DNA of 64,000 bases from Candidatus Zixiibacteriota bacterium (GCA_040756055.1 JBFLZR010000006.1:62001-126000), one strand, 5' to 3'; shown: positions 36,425 through 46,362, counted from the first letter of the stretch. Program-made: numbers and translations. Notes: a model not told the origin generated them from the letters alone.

Positions 36425-36462
36425 ATAAAAAAGGCGCAGTGTCAATAGCATCTTGACACTGC
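36425..36462 (-). terminator. Intrinsic terminator after the S9 peptidase gene
   Basis: Perfect 10-bp stem GCAGTGTCAA (36436-36445) / TTGACACTGC (36453-36462). On the minus strand it is followed by GCCTTTTTTATTTAC. It separates the peptidase operon from the beta-helix operon. The 180 bases after it should carry that operon's promoter, but I see only a weak candidate. Confidence 0.88.
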
Positions 36463-36492
36463 ACCGGTATTCTGCGGTCTGATGTAGATAAT

Positions 36493-38589
36493 TTAACGCT
36501 CAGTCGCTGTGCTACTGGACGCGGTCTTCTCAAGCAGGCCGTAATCTATCTGATACGGCGGAGGATCTCCACCGGGACCCATCAAATAATGTTCCATCCA
36601 TCTGAGAACCCTCGCCCCGGTATCATAGCGGGCGGCCGCCTTCAGCGTACCGTGCCCTTCGTCCTTGTAGAATACAAGTCTGACGGGGGCCTGGTTGAGA
36701 GTCTTGAGGTAGCGGTATAGTTCCATAGACTGGCTCGGATGTACTCTGGTGTCATCTTCGCCGTGCATTATCAATATCGGGGTCTTGTGCTTTTGCGCGT
36801 GATAGATGGGGCTGCGTTCCATGTACCACTGCCAGTAGTCCCAGGGCCAGCGACGGGCGTGGACAAGATACATCTCATTTGGTATGTCGGTCGTGCCGAA
36901 TTTGGAGACGAGATCGCTGACGCCGACACCCATGACGGCCGCGGCGAAATGTTCGGAGAGAGCGGTGGCTGCCCAGGCTGTGGCAAAGCCGCCGTAGGAT
37001 CTGCCCGTAATTCCAACCTTGCTTGAGTCGATAAGTCCCGTTGCAACGAGATAATCTACGGCATCGACCAGGTCGTTGAATTCACCTCCAGCATAATCTG
37101 CCTGTCCCATTTTTGAGAACTCCACGCCACGGCCGGTGCTCCCTCGGTAATTCGGGTGAAACACGGCGAAGCCGCGAGCGGCGAAAACCTGAGCCGGCGA
37201 CGCATACCACGTCAGCCACTCGTCGCGGTCATTGGCTTCCGGGCCGCCGTGCACGGAAAGAATAAGCGGATATTTATTCCCTGGCTGTTCGTTCAGGGGG
37301 TGTATCAGAATTCCCTGAAGTTGAAGTCCGTCGCGGGCGGTAAATTCGACAACTTCCTGTCTTGCGAACGCCACCTCCGAGAGCCACGGATTACTGTCGG
37401 TCAAACGAATCGGTTCTTTCTGCTTGAGCGTAAAATGGAATAATTCCCACGGATGATTGTAGGCGCTTCCAACTACCGCCACTGTTCTGCGATCTGCCGA
37501 GAGTATCATGTCGGTAAAAGCTGTTGAACCCGGCGGTATAATTTCCTTTCGCTCGAGCGTGGCTACATCGACCATTCCGATTTTAGTGTGCACACCCTCG
37601 TCCGATCGATACAGTATCGTCTTCTGATCGAGCCAGGCGATATCACGAACGTGACCGTCGAAATTCGTAATAACGGGTTTCAAATCATCGTTGTCGACTG
37701 AAGCCACCAGCAATTCGCCTTCGTCCGGATCATTGATATCGGCGCCGGAGATAATAGCCAGCCTGGTTGCATCGGGACTCCATGCTATCTTGCCCAGCTT
37801 ACCAGGGTTGTTGAGTCGGCGTGAAATAGTACCTTCTGCGACATCGACAAAACACACCTCTCGCGCCATATACTCATCGTCAATCAGCGGTGTCGGTGCG
37901 AGGGCCAGGGCCAGATACTTGCCGTCGGGACTCCACCGGATGTTTGAGGCGCTGCCGGGCAGGTCCAGCCTTCGCGGCGCCGCCGAGTCTGAAACGTCCG
38001 TTATCCAGACGGCTGCATCGCGCCCATCCTCTTCGTAGACTTCCTGATTGAAGCCTTTCTTTTCCAACGCCAGGGTCGTCGTCGGGAGGGTATCCTCAGC
38101 CAGAAATGCCAGCCGGTGGCTGTCGGGAGCCCAGGAGTACTCATCGATATCGGTACGGTTTTGACTGATTTTTACCGATTCGCCGCCATCCACTGCGATG
38201 AGGTAAAGCACGGAAACAGTATCATCGCCGCGCTCGGCCAGATAAGATATCGATTTGCCGTCCGGGGTGAAGGCGATGTGGCTGATCCTGACCTTCCCGG
38301 TCACAAACGGGCGGGAACCGCCGTTTGTGCTCACGACATGCAGCTCTTTCCATGCGGAGCCATTCTTTTCTTCGAACGGATTGCGCTGCACCGTCAATGT
38401 GTATGCGAACATCTCTCCGTCAGGGGACACCGCGATCTCGTCGACATACCTGAGCGCCGCCAGTTGTTCAAGAGTAAGGCCGTCGGCGACTGCCGGACTC
38501 ACCGTGAAGAAGACGCCGGTCATCACAATGACAGCCGTTGCCAGTGCCGCCGCGGTTGAGGCACCTGAGACATTATTTCGTTTGATCAT
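36493..38589 (-). CDS. Exported S9-family prolyl oligopeptidase-like peptidase
   Basis: About 698 residues, started at the ATG with GAGAGG immediately upstream rather than at a TTG five codons earlier. A signal peptide (about 1-36) precedes a seven-bladed propeller of WD40-like strands (ISHIAFTPDGKSISYL, NIRWSPDGKYLALAL). The C-terminal alpha/beta hydrolase domain has the nucleophile in GRSYGGFATAW, the Asp in HGEDDTRVHPSQS and the His in KDEGHGT. The family cleaves oligopeptides, often dipeptides or acylated residues. It follows the OPT transporter gene by 74 bases on the same strand, which suggests joint peptide use. Confidence 0.94.
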   Translation of the reverse strand: MIKRNNVSGASTAAALATAVIVMTGVFFTVSPAVADGLTLEQLAALRYVDEIAVSPDGEMFAYTLTVQRNPFEEKNGSAWKELHVVSTNGGSRPFVTGKVRISHIAFTPDGKSISYLAERGDDTVSVLYLIAVDGGESVKISQNRTDIDEYSWAPDSHRLAFLAEDTLPTTTLALEKKGFNQEVYEEDGRDAAVWITDVSDSAAPRRLDLPGSASNIRWSPDGKYLALALAPTPLIDDEYMAREVCFVDVAEGTISRRLNNPGKLGKIAWSPDATRLAIISGADINDPDEGELLVASVDNDDLKPVITNFDGHVRDIAWLDQKTILYRSDEGVHTKIGMVDVATLERKEIIPPGSTAFTDMILSADRRTVAVVGSAYNHPWELFHFTLKQKEPIRLTDSNPWLSEVAFARQEVVEFTARDGLQLQGILIHPLNEQPGNKYPLILSVHGGPEANDRDEWLTWYASPAQVFAARGFAVFHPNYRGSTGRGVEFSKMGQADYAGGEFNDLVDAVDYLVATGLIDSSKVGITGRSYGGFATAWAATALSEHFAAAVMGVGVSDLVSKFGTTDIPNEMYLVHARRWPWDYWQWYMERSPIYHAQKHKTPILIMHGEDDTRVHPSQSMELYRYLKTLNQAPVRLVFYKDEGHGTLKAAARYDTGARVLRWMEHYLMGPGGDPPPYQIDYGLLEKTASSSTATER

Positions 38590-38663
38590 ATTTACGCCTC
38601 TCAAAAACGGTATTAAATAGATTGTGTACGATCCAACAGCCCCTCATTTTCGTGGTACGGCAA

Positions 38664-40643
38664 TCATCCGGTTCTCGTTCTCCGAACCAGCATGTATCCA
38701 AGCGCCGCGAATGCTGTCAGGGAGACAATTTCACCCCATACCCCGGGCCAGGGTATGGCAAAACCTTTTGGCGCTCCGTAGTAAAAAACATACAGGGCAA
38801 CCCCAACGCTCAGAAGCCCCTCGCCGCCAATCAAACCGGAACTGAAGAGAATGCCATTCTCACGGCGTCGGTCGAGCTCGGCCGGGTCAGATTGATGTTT
38901 TTTCTCGATAAAGTGCCTGATACATCCGCCAACGAATATTGGAGTCATTGTGGTGACCGGGAGGTACAGTCCCACCGCGAAGGGAAGTGAAGGCAGGGAG
39001 CATAATTCGATAATTGCTCCCAGCAGGACACCGATCAGGACGAGTCCCCAGGGGACCCCCGACTGCAAGACCCCCTCGATGATCGTTTTCATGAGAGTGG
39101 CTTGAGGGGCGGGAAGCTCCGGCGAACCGAACTTGTAGGCGCCATTCAAAATTATGATCGATGCCGCTACCGCCAGTGCCGAAGAAGAAGCTCCAATCAA
39201 CTCGGCGATCTGTTGTTTGTACGGCGTGGCTCCCAGCAAGAATCCGGTTTTCAAATCCTGCGAAGTATCTCCGGCGATTGAAGCGGCCACACAGACAACA
39301 GTCCCGACTGTCAGGGCCGTAACCTTACCGATTGTGTCGGTCCATCCAAGATAAACGAAAATCATGCTGACAATCAGTAGGGTAACAATGGTCATGCCGG
39401 AGGTCGGATTGCTCGACACGCCAACCAGCCCTACGATTCGTGATGATACCGTGACGAACAGAAACGCGAACAGGGCGATCGCCGGCGCCGCCACAAGTCT
39501 TATGTCGATTGTGACTGCGTCACCGAGAACATTGGGAATCAACACCAGAGCAGCCGTGACGAGCAATACCCCGCCGACGACATATTTCAGCGAGAGATCG
39601 CGGTCGGTTCTGTCGGATTTGTCGGAATTATCGTTACCGGAAGCAGCTTTTCGACCGGCGATACGCGTCTTCATCTCGTCAACGCCGATCTTAAATGAAC
39701 GCACCATGGTGGGAGCGGATTTGATGATGGTGATGATACCTCCAAACGCAACCGCGCCTGCCCCGACATAACGAATGTATCGATCCCAGATTTCCGAAGG
39801 GCTCATGTCGCCGATCAGCGCCGTCGTTTCAGGGAAAAGGGGCACCGACAGATGCTCGCCCACGTGCGCCATCAATGGAATCAGCACCGCCCACGATATG
39901 AGACTTCCAGCCACCATGATAGAGGCCACCCGGTAGCCAAGAATATATCCCACGGCAAGCAGAGCGGGGGTGGTGGTGATGCCGATCTGCGCTTTCTTAA
40001 CAAGAGGCAGATAGAAATAGACCTTGTCTTTCCATAGATAAAGAACCGCCATAAGAAGTTTATAAATGACCCCGATGCCCAGCCCCCAGAACACGTTTGC
40101 CGCTCCCGCGCCGCCCTTGTCGGCGGCCACCAGAACCTTTGCGCAGGCGGTGCCTTCGGGAAAAGGTAAGGTGCCGTGCTCTTGCTTGATCAGCAGCCGT
40201 CTCAGCGGAATCATAAACAGCACGCCCAGTAATCCGCCGAGGGCCGCCAGACCGGCAATCTGGAATATGCTCGGGTTCAATCCCCAGAGAAACAGAGCCG
40301 GTATGGTGAAAATCACCCCCGAGGCGAGCGAAGAGCTGGCTGAACCGGCGGTCTGGGATATGTTGCTTTCCAGTACCGATGCCCTGCCGAAAAACCTCCG
40401 GGTAAGTCTGAAGAAACCAACCGTCATGACCGCCACCGGTATGGAAGTCGAGACCGTTATACCGGCCAGCAATCCGAGATAGGCGTTCGCGGCTCCGAAC
40501 AGTATTCCGAAAATCGACCCGACTACAATCGATTTTATGGTGAACTCGGCGATATTCTCGGAGGGAGCAATGTGCGGCTGGAAGTCATCCGAGGAATCTT
40601 TGCCTGCTTTCCGGGAAACTTGAGTGCGGTCTTCGGTTGCCAT
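38664..40643 (-). CDS. OPT-family oligopeptide transporter
   Basis: A 659-residue polytopic protein with about sixteen membrane segments, of the OPT superfamily. Signatures are GILFGAANAYLGLLAGITVSTSIPVAV near the start, PEGTACAKVLVA, GDTSQDLKTGFLLGATPYKQQ, and the C-terminal VGCIRHF-like GGCIRHFIEKK block. Prokaryotic relatives import oligopeptides or metal chelates. Its downstream partner on the same strand is an exported S9 peptidase, which supports a peptide role. A hydrophilic Lys/Asp-rich loop lies at about 330-350. Confidence 0.94.
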   Translation of the reverse strand: MATEDRTQVSRKAGKDSSDDFQPHIAPSENIAEFTIKSIVVGSIFGILFGAANAYLGLLAGITVSTSIPVAVMTVGFFRLTRRFFGRASVLESNISQTAGSASSSLASGVIFTIPALFLWGLNPSIFQIAGLAALGGLLGVLFMIPLRRLLIKQEHGTLPFPEGTACAKVLVAADKGGAGAANVFWGLGIGVIYKLLMAVLYLWKDKVYFYLPLVKKAQIGITTTPALLAVGYILGYRVASIMVAGSLISWAVLIPLMAHVGEHLSVPLFPETTALIGDMSPSEIWDRYIRYVGAGAVAFGGIITIIKSAPTMVRSFKIGVDEMKTRIAGRKAASGNDNSDKSDRTDRDLSLKYVVGGVLLVTAALVLIPNVLGDAVTIDIRLVAAPAIALFAFLFVTVSSRIVGLVGVSSNPTSGMTIVTLLIVSMIFVYLGWTDTIGKVTALTVGTVVCVAASIAGDTSQDLKTGFLLGATPYKQQIAELIGASSSALAVAASIIILNGAYKFGSPELPAPQATLMKTIIEGVLQSGVPWGLVLIGVLLGAIIELCSLPSLPFAVGLYLPVTTMTPIFVGGCIRHFIEKKHQSDPAELDRRRENGILFSSGLIGGEGLLSVGVALYVFYYGAPKGFAIPWPGVWGEIVSLTAFAALGYMLVRRTRTG

Positions 40644-40854
40644 GATTAAGCGAAGTCGTGGTCTGTCCTATGGGTAATAATAAATTTATCCGAACATACC
40701 GGTTATGTGCCGAACGTTCAAGTGTTTTCTGCGCCATTCCCGACAATTTGTCGCCGGCCATACAGCATAACCTATTGCTATTATGTTCGTTAGCTTTTTG
40801 TGTCCCGACGAGCGTTGACCGGTGGAATATGCCATACCAAAAGGGTTTTATTTG

Positions 40855-40885
40855 TTGACTTTGTAATCCGTTATCAGCATATTTT
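40855..40885 (+). promoter_or_regulatory. Putative promoter of the PAS/GAF-LuxR gene
   Basis: TTGACT (40855-40860) followed after 17-19 bases by an AT-rich CATATTTTATATAT block (40878-40891), leaving a leader of nearly 290 bases. The remaining part of the 534-base spacer (40644-41177) has no coding signal that I can see. Confidence 0.35.
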
Positions 40886-41025
40886 ATATATCAAGAGTTA
40901 GCGATAATGCACAGGATGTCGCCGTCTCTGTTGGATTTTATCAGTGACCGGTTCGGTCTCAGAGTACTTGTCTTTTTGACCAAGCGTCGGAACATATCTG
41001 GCTTTGCAGCACTTTATGATGGACA

Positions 41026-41069
41026 ATGTTAACATGGTCGGTCGTCTCTCAAAACCGCAGGGTTAACAT
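41026..41069. repeat. Paired GTTAACAT sites in the PAS/GAF-LuxR leader
   Basis: The palindrome ATGTTAACAT (41026-41035) and a second GTTAACAT (41062-41069) lie 34 bases apart centre to centre, about 110-150 bases before the start codon. They could be binding sites for a dimeric regulator, perhaps the LuxR-type protein itself. Confidence 0.35.
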
Positions 41070-41177
41070 CACCCGGATTGGCCGGGCGCGGTAGGGGTGG
41101 CCAGGAGAAAAGCACCGGAGTTTCTTTGAGGGACTTCGGATACAACCAGGACGAATCACAACAGCGGGCCGTTTCCT

Positions 41178-44100
41178 ATGAGTGAGCCAAAGAAGCTGAA
41201 GCTGCTGAAGAAAACCGCCAGCACCAGCAGTCAGCGAAGTCGGTTCAATCGGTTGCGTGGCGCCGAACGAACGCGACGAATAATCGACAGCATCACCGAT
41301 CCAGTCTTAGTTACCGACAACACCTATTCCACTGTAGAATGTCTCAATGAGGCGGGGGAGCGACTTTTTGGATTTTCCTCCGCGGATGTTACCGAAAAAG
41401 CGGTTGATTGCCTGCTCCGCACGGCGTCATCCGTTATTCCTGACTCGATGGGTCCATCCGGCAGTTGCGGTGGTAATAGTTCGTCGATAGCGGTCAGAGG
41501 GCGCACCAGAGATCGTTCTGACTTTTCCGCCCAGGCGTATTTTGGACAAATTGAAGCCGGCGAGCAGAAGCTGTGTGTGATTACGCTCCTGAGAGAAAGT
41601 GTAGCGTTCTTGGCTGAGAAAGGGGAGGGTAGCGTTTTGACTAAGCCTGTGCAGGAATCCGGTTCGTCTGTCCCCGAGGCCAGCGGTTTTGCTCAAAGGA
41701 CTGCTGATCTTACGACTGACCGCCGACGATTCTCAGAATATGAGGATGGTTTCAGAGAACTTGCGGCGGTTTCTCCTGACGCCATTTGCGTACATGCCGA
41801 TGGTAAGATCCTATTTGCCAATGCAGCGGCGGTACGCTTATTCGGCGCGGCCGGGGAGAATGACCTGGTGGGCAAACCGGTTTTAGACTTCATACATCCC
41901 GTATATCACCGGCTGGTCGAAGGCCGACTTGCACAACTCAATCGGGATAAAAAACCGACCTCCTTTGTTGAGCAAAGAATTGTCCGGCTTGACGGTGAAA
42001 CCGTAGATATCGAGGCGGCGGCTGCCGCTATGGTTTACAACGGGCAACCTGCTGTTCAGGTTGTGGCGCGTGACATCACGCAGCGCAAGAAATCCGAACG
42101 GGCTCTGAGGGCCTCACAGGATCTCTACAGGTCGACCATTGATTCCATGGCTGACATGATACATGTGGTGGACCGTTCGCTGAAGATCACGTTAATAAAC
42201 AAGACCTTTTCTCAGTGGTGCAAGCGATTCAGGCTCGCCGAAGATGCTGTCGGGAAATCCATCTTTGAACTGTTCACGTTTCTTGGTGAAGATGTGCGCT
42301 CGCAATATGAGACAGTCTTCGCAACCGGAAAGACTCTCGTTACTGAAGAAACGAACGCCCTTTATGGCGAGTTTGTAACCACCGAAACTCGCAAGATACC
42401 CATTATCGAGGATAATCAAATAACCAGGGTCGTCACCATCGTGCGGGATGTAACCGACCGCACGCGTGCCGAGGCTGCCCTGCGCGAGAGCGAGCAGCGT
42501 TTTCGTACGATAGCTGACTTTACTTATGACTGGGAATACTGGCTGGGGGCGGATGGTCAGTTGATGTATATCTCGCCTTCATGTGAAGCAACCACCGGAT
42601 ACAAGCCTGATGACTTCCGCCGGGACCCGGATTTGCTTGCGAAGATAGTGCACCCCGATGATCGCGCTATTCGCGGCCGACATTTACTCGCCGATACGAC
42701 TGACGGTAAAGCAACCTCAGTGGACTTTCGAATCATAACCAAAGACGGCGCCGAACGGTGGATAAACCATGTGTGCCAGGCGGTTTTCTCGTCCGAGGGT
42801 GAGTATCTTGGTCGTCGTGCCAGTAACCGCGACATAACCGACCGCAAATTGGCCGAGCAAGCCCTTCGTCGCGAAAGAGACCGGGCACAACGGTATCTCG
42901 ATGTTGCCGGAACCGTCCTGCTCGCCATCGACAAAAACCAGAAAGTTATTCTAATCAACAAAAAGGGAAGCCAGATTCTTGGCTATGATGAAACCGAAAT
43001 TCTCGGCGCAAACTGGTTCGACCGCTTTATACCTTTTCAATGGCGCGAGTCTACCCGGATTGCATTCTGCGGCTTGATGGATAAAGGCAGCACTAACGGG
43101 CATGATTACCGGGAAACACCTGTGCTCGTGCGGAATGGCGATGAGCGCATTATAGCCTGGCATGACACCGTTCTGTATGACGAGTCGGGTAACCCCAGAG
43201 GCACTCTCAGTTCCGGTTCGGATATTACCGACCGTCGCCACATGGAGCAGGTGCAGGCGGCCCTCTTCGCAATTTCCGAAGCCACCCTCAACTCGCAAAG
43301 TCTGGAGGAGCTTCTCAGCATTATTCATCAGATTCTCGGAGGACTGATAGACACGACCAACTTTTATGTGGCTCTATATGATGGCGAACATGACCAGTAC
43401 ACTTTCCCTTACCTGGTGGACCAGTATCACTCTCGGGCCGATCTCCATCCGGAGCAACTCAAGAAGACACTTACCGATTATGTCCGCCGCACGGGGCGCC
43501 CCCTTCTGGCGGACGAGAATACCGACCGAGAGTTGCGAGCGAGGGGGGAGGTTGACGTGGTCGGTCAGCCTTCGCAGATATGGCTCGGCGTGCCTCTGGT
43601 AACGCAGCGAGGCACTATCGGTGTGGTAGCGGTCCAGAGCTATGCCGATCCCACTCTCTACAAAGAGAGCGATATGGATCTGATGACCTTCGTTTCCAGG
43701 CACATCACTATCGCCATTGAACGCAAGCTTTCTGAAGAGGCTTTGCGCGAGAGCGAGGAACACCACCGCAGTCTGCTGGAAACGATGAACGAGGGTCTGA
43801 TGATACGCGATAATGACAATAATATCACATTTGCCAACAACAAGATGTGCGAGATGCTCGGTTATTCGCGCGATGAGATTATCGGGCGAGGGCTATCCGT
43901 CTTTCTTGACCGGGAGAACAGGCTCATTATGGAAGAGCAGCTTCAACAGCGGCAGTTGGGCGGTCGTCAACCATATGAGCTCGAATTCACAAGGCGCGAT
44001 GGGAGAAAGGTCACGACTATTGTTTCACCCGAACTGGTAAAAGACGCCGTTGGAAACATTGTCGGTTCGTTTGCCGTCATCACCAATATTACGGAACATA

Positions 44101-44570
44101 AGCGCACCGAGGAAAAACTAAGACAGGCCACGGATCTGCTCAGGACAGAACGCGAAGCCCTCACCCAGAAAAATATCGCTCTTAAGGAGATTCTCGATCA
44201 TCTGGAAACCGAGCGAAAGGACTACAAGCAAACCATCTGTAGCGATGTCGAAAGAGCCATCAGCCCGATCTTGACCAGAGCAAAAATACTGCTGGGAATC
44301 GAGAGGGCGGCTGACATCGAGGCCCTCGAAAGCCAGTTGACAGCCATCCTGGCCAAAGATATCGATGATTTCCGTAACCGCTATTCCACCCTCACCCCCC
44401 GCGAGTTTGAAATCTGCGACATGATCAGGTCGAATCACTCATCGAAGGAAATATCCGAAAGACTGAATCTCTCGCTTCTGACAGTGCACAAGCACCGTGA
44501 GCAGATTCGTCGTAAGCTGGGCATAACCAGTAAAGGGATTAACCTGAGTACTTATCTGCAGTCGCACTAA
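41178..44570 (+). CDS. Multi-PAS/GAF sensor with C-terminal LuxR-type DNA-binding domain
   Basis: A soluble 1130-residue protein. I count about six PAS domains (roughly 30-150, 185-305, 310-430, 440-560, 565-690 and 860-985), most ending in a DITDRKLAEQAL-like linker. A GAF domain lies at about 700-855, a coiled coil at 985-1030, and a LuxR helix-turn-helix at 1065-1130 (TLTPREFEICDMIRSNHSSKEISERLNLSLLTVHKHREQIRRKL). No kinase or receiver domain is present, so it joins sensing and DNA binding in a single chain. Ligands are unknown. No other regulator gene is adjacent. Confidence 0.92.
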   Translation: MSEPKKLKLLKKTASTSSQRSRFNRLRGAERTRRIIDSITDPVLVTDNTYSTVECLNEAGERLFGFSSADVTEKAVDCLLRTASSVIPDSMGPSGSCGGNSSSIAVRGRTRDRSDFSAQAYFGQIEAGEQKLCVITLLRESVAFLAEKGEGSVLTKPVQESGSSVPEASGFAQRTADLTTDRRRFSEYEDGFRELAAVSPDAICVHADGKILFANAAAVRLFGAAGENDLVGKPVLDFIHPVYHRLVEGRLAQLNRDKKPTSFVEQRIVRLDGETVDIEAAAAAMVYNGQPAVQVVARDITQRKKSERALRASQDLYRSTIDSMADMIHVVDRSLKITLINKTFSQWCKRFRLAEDAVGKSIFELFTFLGEDVRSQYETVFATGKTLVTEETNALYGEFVTTETRKIPIIEDNQITRVVTIVRDVTDRTRAEAALRESEQRFRTIADFTYDWEYWLGADGQLMYISPSCEATTGYKPDDFRRDPDLLAKIVHPDDRAIRGRHLLADTTDGKATSVDFRIITKDGAERWINHVCQAVFSSEGEYLGRRASNRDITDRKLAEQALRRERDRAQRYLDVAGTVLLAIDKNQKVILINKKGSQILGYDETEILGANWFDRFIPFQWRESTRIAFCGLMDKGSTNGHDYRETPVLVRNGDERIIAWHDTVLYDESGNPRGTLSSGSDITDRRHMEQVQAALFAISEATLNSQSLEELLSIIHQILGGLIDTTNFYVALYDGEHDQYTFPYLVDQYHSRADLHPEQLKKTLTDYVRRTGRPLLADENTDRELRARGEVDVVGQPSQIWLGVPLVTQRGTIGVVAVQSYADPTLYKESDMDLMTFVSRHITIAIERKLSEEALRESEEHHRSLLETMNEGLMIRDNDNNITFANNKMCEMLGYSRDEIIGRGLSVFLDRENRLIMEEQLQQRQLGGRQPYELEFTRRDGRKVTTIVSPELVKDAVGNIVGSFAVITNITEHKRTEEKLRQATDLLRTEREALTQKNIALKEILDHLETERKDYKQTICSDVERAISPILTRAKILLGIERAADIEALESQLTAILAKDIDDFRNRYSTLTPREFEICDMIRSNHSSKEISERLNLSLLTVHKHREQIRRKLGITSKGINLSTYLQSH

Positions 44571-44609
44571 TCTCCGCCTCATACGCAATAAATACGTAGT
44601 TTCCCCGCA

Positions 44610-44637
44610 TTGACGGATAAGATTTATCCTGTATGTT
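44610..44637 (+). promoter_or_regulatory. Putative promoter of a structured RNA
   Basis: TTGACG (44610-44615) and TATGTT (44632-44637), 16 bases apart, the same spacing as the tRNA promoter. It lies 40 bases after the PAS/GAF-LuxR stop codon and is followed by about 430 bases without a credible reading frame, ending in a strong terminator. Confidence 0.45.
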
Positions 44638-44643
44638 GGGGTT

Positions 44644-45070
44644 GTGGAAGTTATGATGTCAACCGTTGCCAAGGTGCTGAGTCACTGCTCAGGATGACAG
44701 GCTGGCTGACGACATGGAAGTAGTCTGGTAAGCAGCGAGGCTCAGCCTCGGATCTGTGCCTCGCTTAAAAATCTGACCGGCCGTTATCCGGTCGCGATAA
44801 CACACAGGGGGTACTCGGGAGCACAACGAAGAAATTCAGCCTGCTTTGTGTGGATATTACCGGGCACCACACAAAATGATGCACCGGTAGGATGTGCGGA
44901 ACGAAAGTGAGTCTGCTTCTGGATGGACACCGCGCATCATCATCGCAGCCCTTAAAGCAAGTCTCTGTCAGATCCTGTCCGGTGCCCAAAAATTTTTCTA
45001 CTCCCGGCTACACATGCCTCCCCTCTATGCGGCGCAGGTGTAACAATCACCACCTGCGCCGCTTCTTTTT
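44644..45070 (+). ncRNA. Candidate structured non-coding RNA, about 425 nt
   Basis: No credible gene is seen here, but there are several strong helices between a promoter-like sequence and a terminator: GCGAGGC/GCCTCGC (44735-44741, 44758-44764); GACCGG/CCGGTC (44775-44780, 44788-44793); TTTGTGTGG/CCACACAAA (44845-44853, 44867-44875); GATGTGCGG/CCGCGCATC (44891-44899, 44930-44938). TACCGG/CCGGTA (44858-44863, 44884-44889) would compete with the third. GGGCACC (44862-44868) can also pair with GGTGCCC (44981-44987). I looked for RNase P, tmRNA and SRP RNA signatures and found none. An alternative is a long structured 3' region of the upstream mRNA. Confidence 0.5.
45029..45070 (+). terminator. 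Strong intrinsic terminator
   Basis: A perfect 12-bp stem GCGGCGCAGGTG (45029-45040) / CACCTGCGCCGC (45051-45062) with a ten-base loop and TTCTTTTT after it. Confidence 0.93.
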
Positions 45071-45903
45071 CTGCAGGACAACACCCTCGAACGTTTCAAG
45101 CCGATATTTACGAGACTATAGATGACAAATCAAGTCCATGTAGCCCCATATTGGCCGTAACGCGTTGCGCGGTGAAATATTATGAGATTCGAGTTGTCAA
45201 AAAAGCGTTTGGTCAAATCTTTTGGGCGAAATAGTCGCGGTTTTTTCCCTGCGCAACCCGCACATAAACAATCGATTCCAAATAGACGCAAATATACCGG
45301 CCGGTCAAATTGACGTCACAGTACATAGTGATTATTAATGGCTGTCACCGGTTGCCGGTTAAGGCGCCGGATGTCATCAGCAATTACCGGACTACTTCCA
45401 CAGTCGGTCACCTCCACACAATACTATAGATGGTTGCTTCCATTTTCTCCTTGGCCTCATCTTTCTTCCACTGAATCGCGACGGAGCGCGGACTTTTCAG
45501 TTCCGTCGTCTGAGTGCGGAAGAACCTTCGACAGAGAGATTAGATCAACCTTGGCGCCACACATGGCGCCTTGCCGGGCGAAAGGAAGAGCACTCGGATG
45601 GCTGTCAACCCAACGACGCCCAAATATCTTACACCGCAAACTACCGCGGTCGGGAGGCTGCGTCCACATGGTAGGAGGACCAGGTCCGCCCGATCTCGTC
45701 GTCAATCCCGTTTCGCGCTCCAAAATGGCGGGCGGGTTGTCAATTCTTTTGTCTGTCCGCCACGAAGCGGGCGGATAAAACTTCACCCTAAATTCGCCTG
45801 CGCGACAATTACGGAAAGGAGGTCACCCGGTCGCAGGTCCTTCAGGGGATGGAACAACGCAACTCGGTAGTACCTCACTGATGACATTCGGGGGCAGGTT
45901 GTC
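45071..45903. other. Gene-poor stretch with scattered hairpins
   Basis: About 830 bases in which open frames exist on both strands but none has a convincing start, composition or recognisable product. Visible structures are a promoter-like TTGACG-17-TATTAA (45310-45338), GGCGCC-ACACAT-GGCGCC near 45555-45572, and TCCGCC/GGCGGA near 45755-45775. It may be a long leader of the small genes that follow, or a decayed mobile or phage remnant. Confidence 0.4.
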
Positions 45904-46362
45904 ATGAGAACTGCTGTGGAGGAACAGACAGCAAAACGCAAGGGTAGGAGAACAACCGTGATAAGTTTTCACGAGATCAAAGTAGTGCTTGAGCGGATGG
46001 CTGTGATGAGCGCGTACATTTCCAAGCTCGACAACGTCCTGCCTCAAGTGATGCAGCTTGCCGAAAAGATCAGTTGTCTCGATGAAGACCTGACCCTGCA
46101 ACGTGACAAAATGACCGCCAAAATGAGGTCAGTGGAAATTCTGGGTGAAATCCTCAAAACCCAGCTTTACCAGAGCGCTCACGATTACGGTTCCAGCGGA
46201 GTGTCAGGCAAAGACGGCGCAGTAACTGAAGACATCACGACCGCGCCCTTAGGAATTAAAATGGGCGACCAAACAAAGCCCTGCGACTCAGGCAGTGTTA
46301 TGGATGAAGGCAGAGATGGATACCTGTCGTCGAACATCGATAGGAGTTCGCTAATACTGTAA
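45904..46362 (+). CDS. Small helical hypothetical protein
   Basis: A 152-residue frame, with an alternative GTG start at 45958 (134 residues) that has the better ribosome-binding site (TAGGAG, 6-7 bases upstream). Residues about 20-90 look like a long amphipathic or coiled-coil helix (VLERMAVMSAYISKLDNVL, LAEKISCLDEDLTLQRDKM); the C-terminal half is polar and low in order. No family recognised. It precedes another small gene on the same strand, in a region otherwise poor in genes. Confidence 0.5.
   Translation: MRTAVEEQTAKRKGRRTTVISFHEIKVVLERMAVMSAYISKLDNVLPQVMQLAEKISCLDEDLTLQRDKMTAKMRSVEILGEILKTQLYQSAHDYGSSGVSGKDGAVTEDITTAPLGIKMGDQTKPCDSGSVMDEGRDGYLSSNIDRSSLIL

Noticed and set aside
44644-45070. 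RNase P RNA, tmRNA or SRP RNA
   Set aside because: The GAGGAAAGUC core of RNase P, the tRNA-like ends of tmRNA and the GGAAGCAGCC core of SRP RNA are not present.
45338-45778. 146-codon plus-strand frame and the 109-codon minus-strand frame opposite it (45457-45786)
   Set aside because: Neither has a ribosome-binding site, recognisable domain or convincing composition; both look like chance frames in a GC-rich, hairpin-rich stretch.
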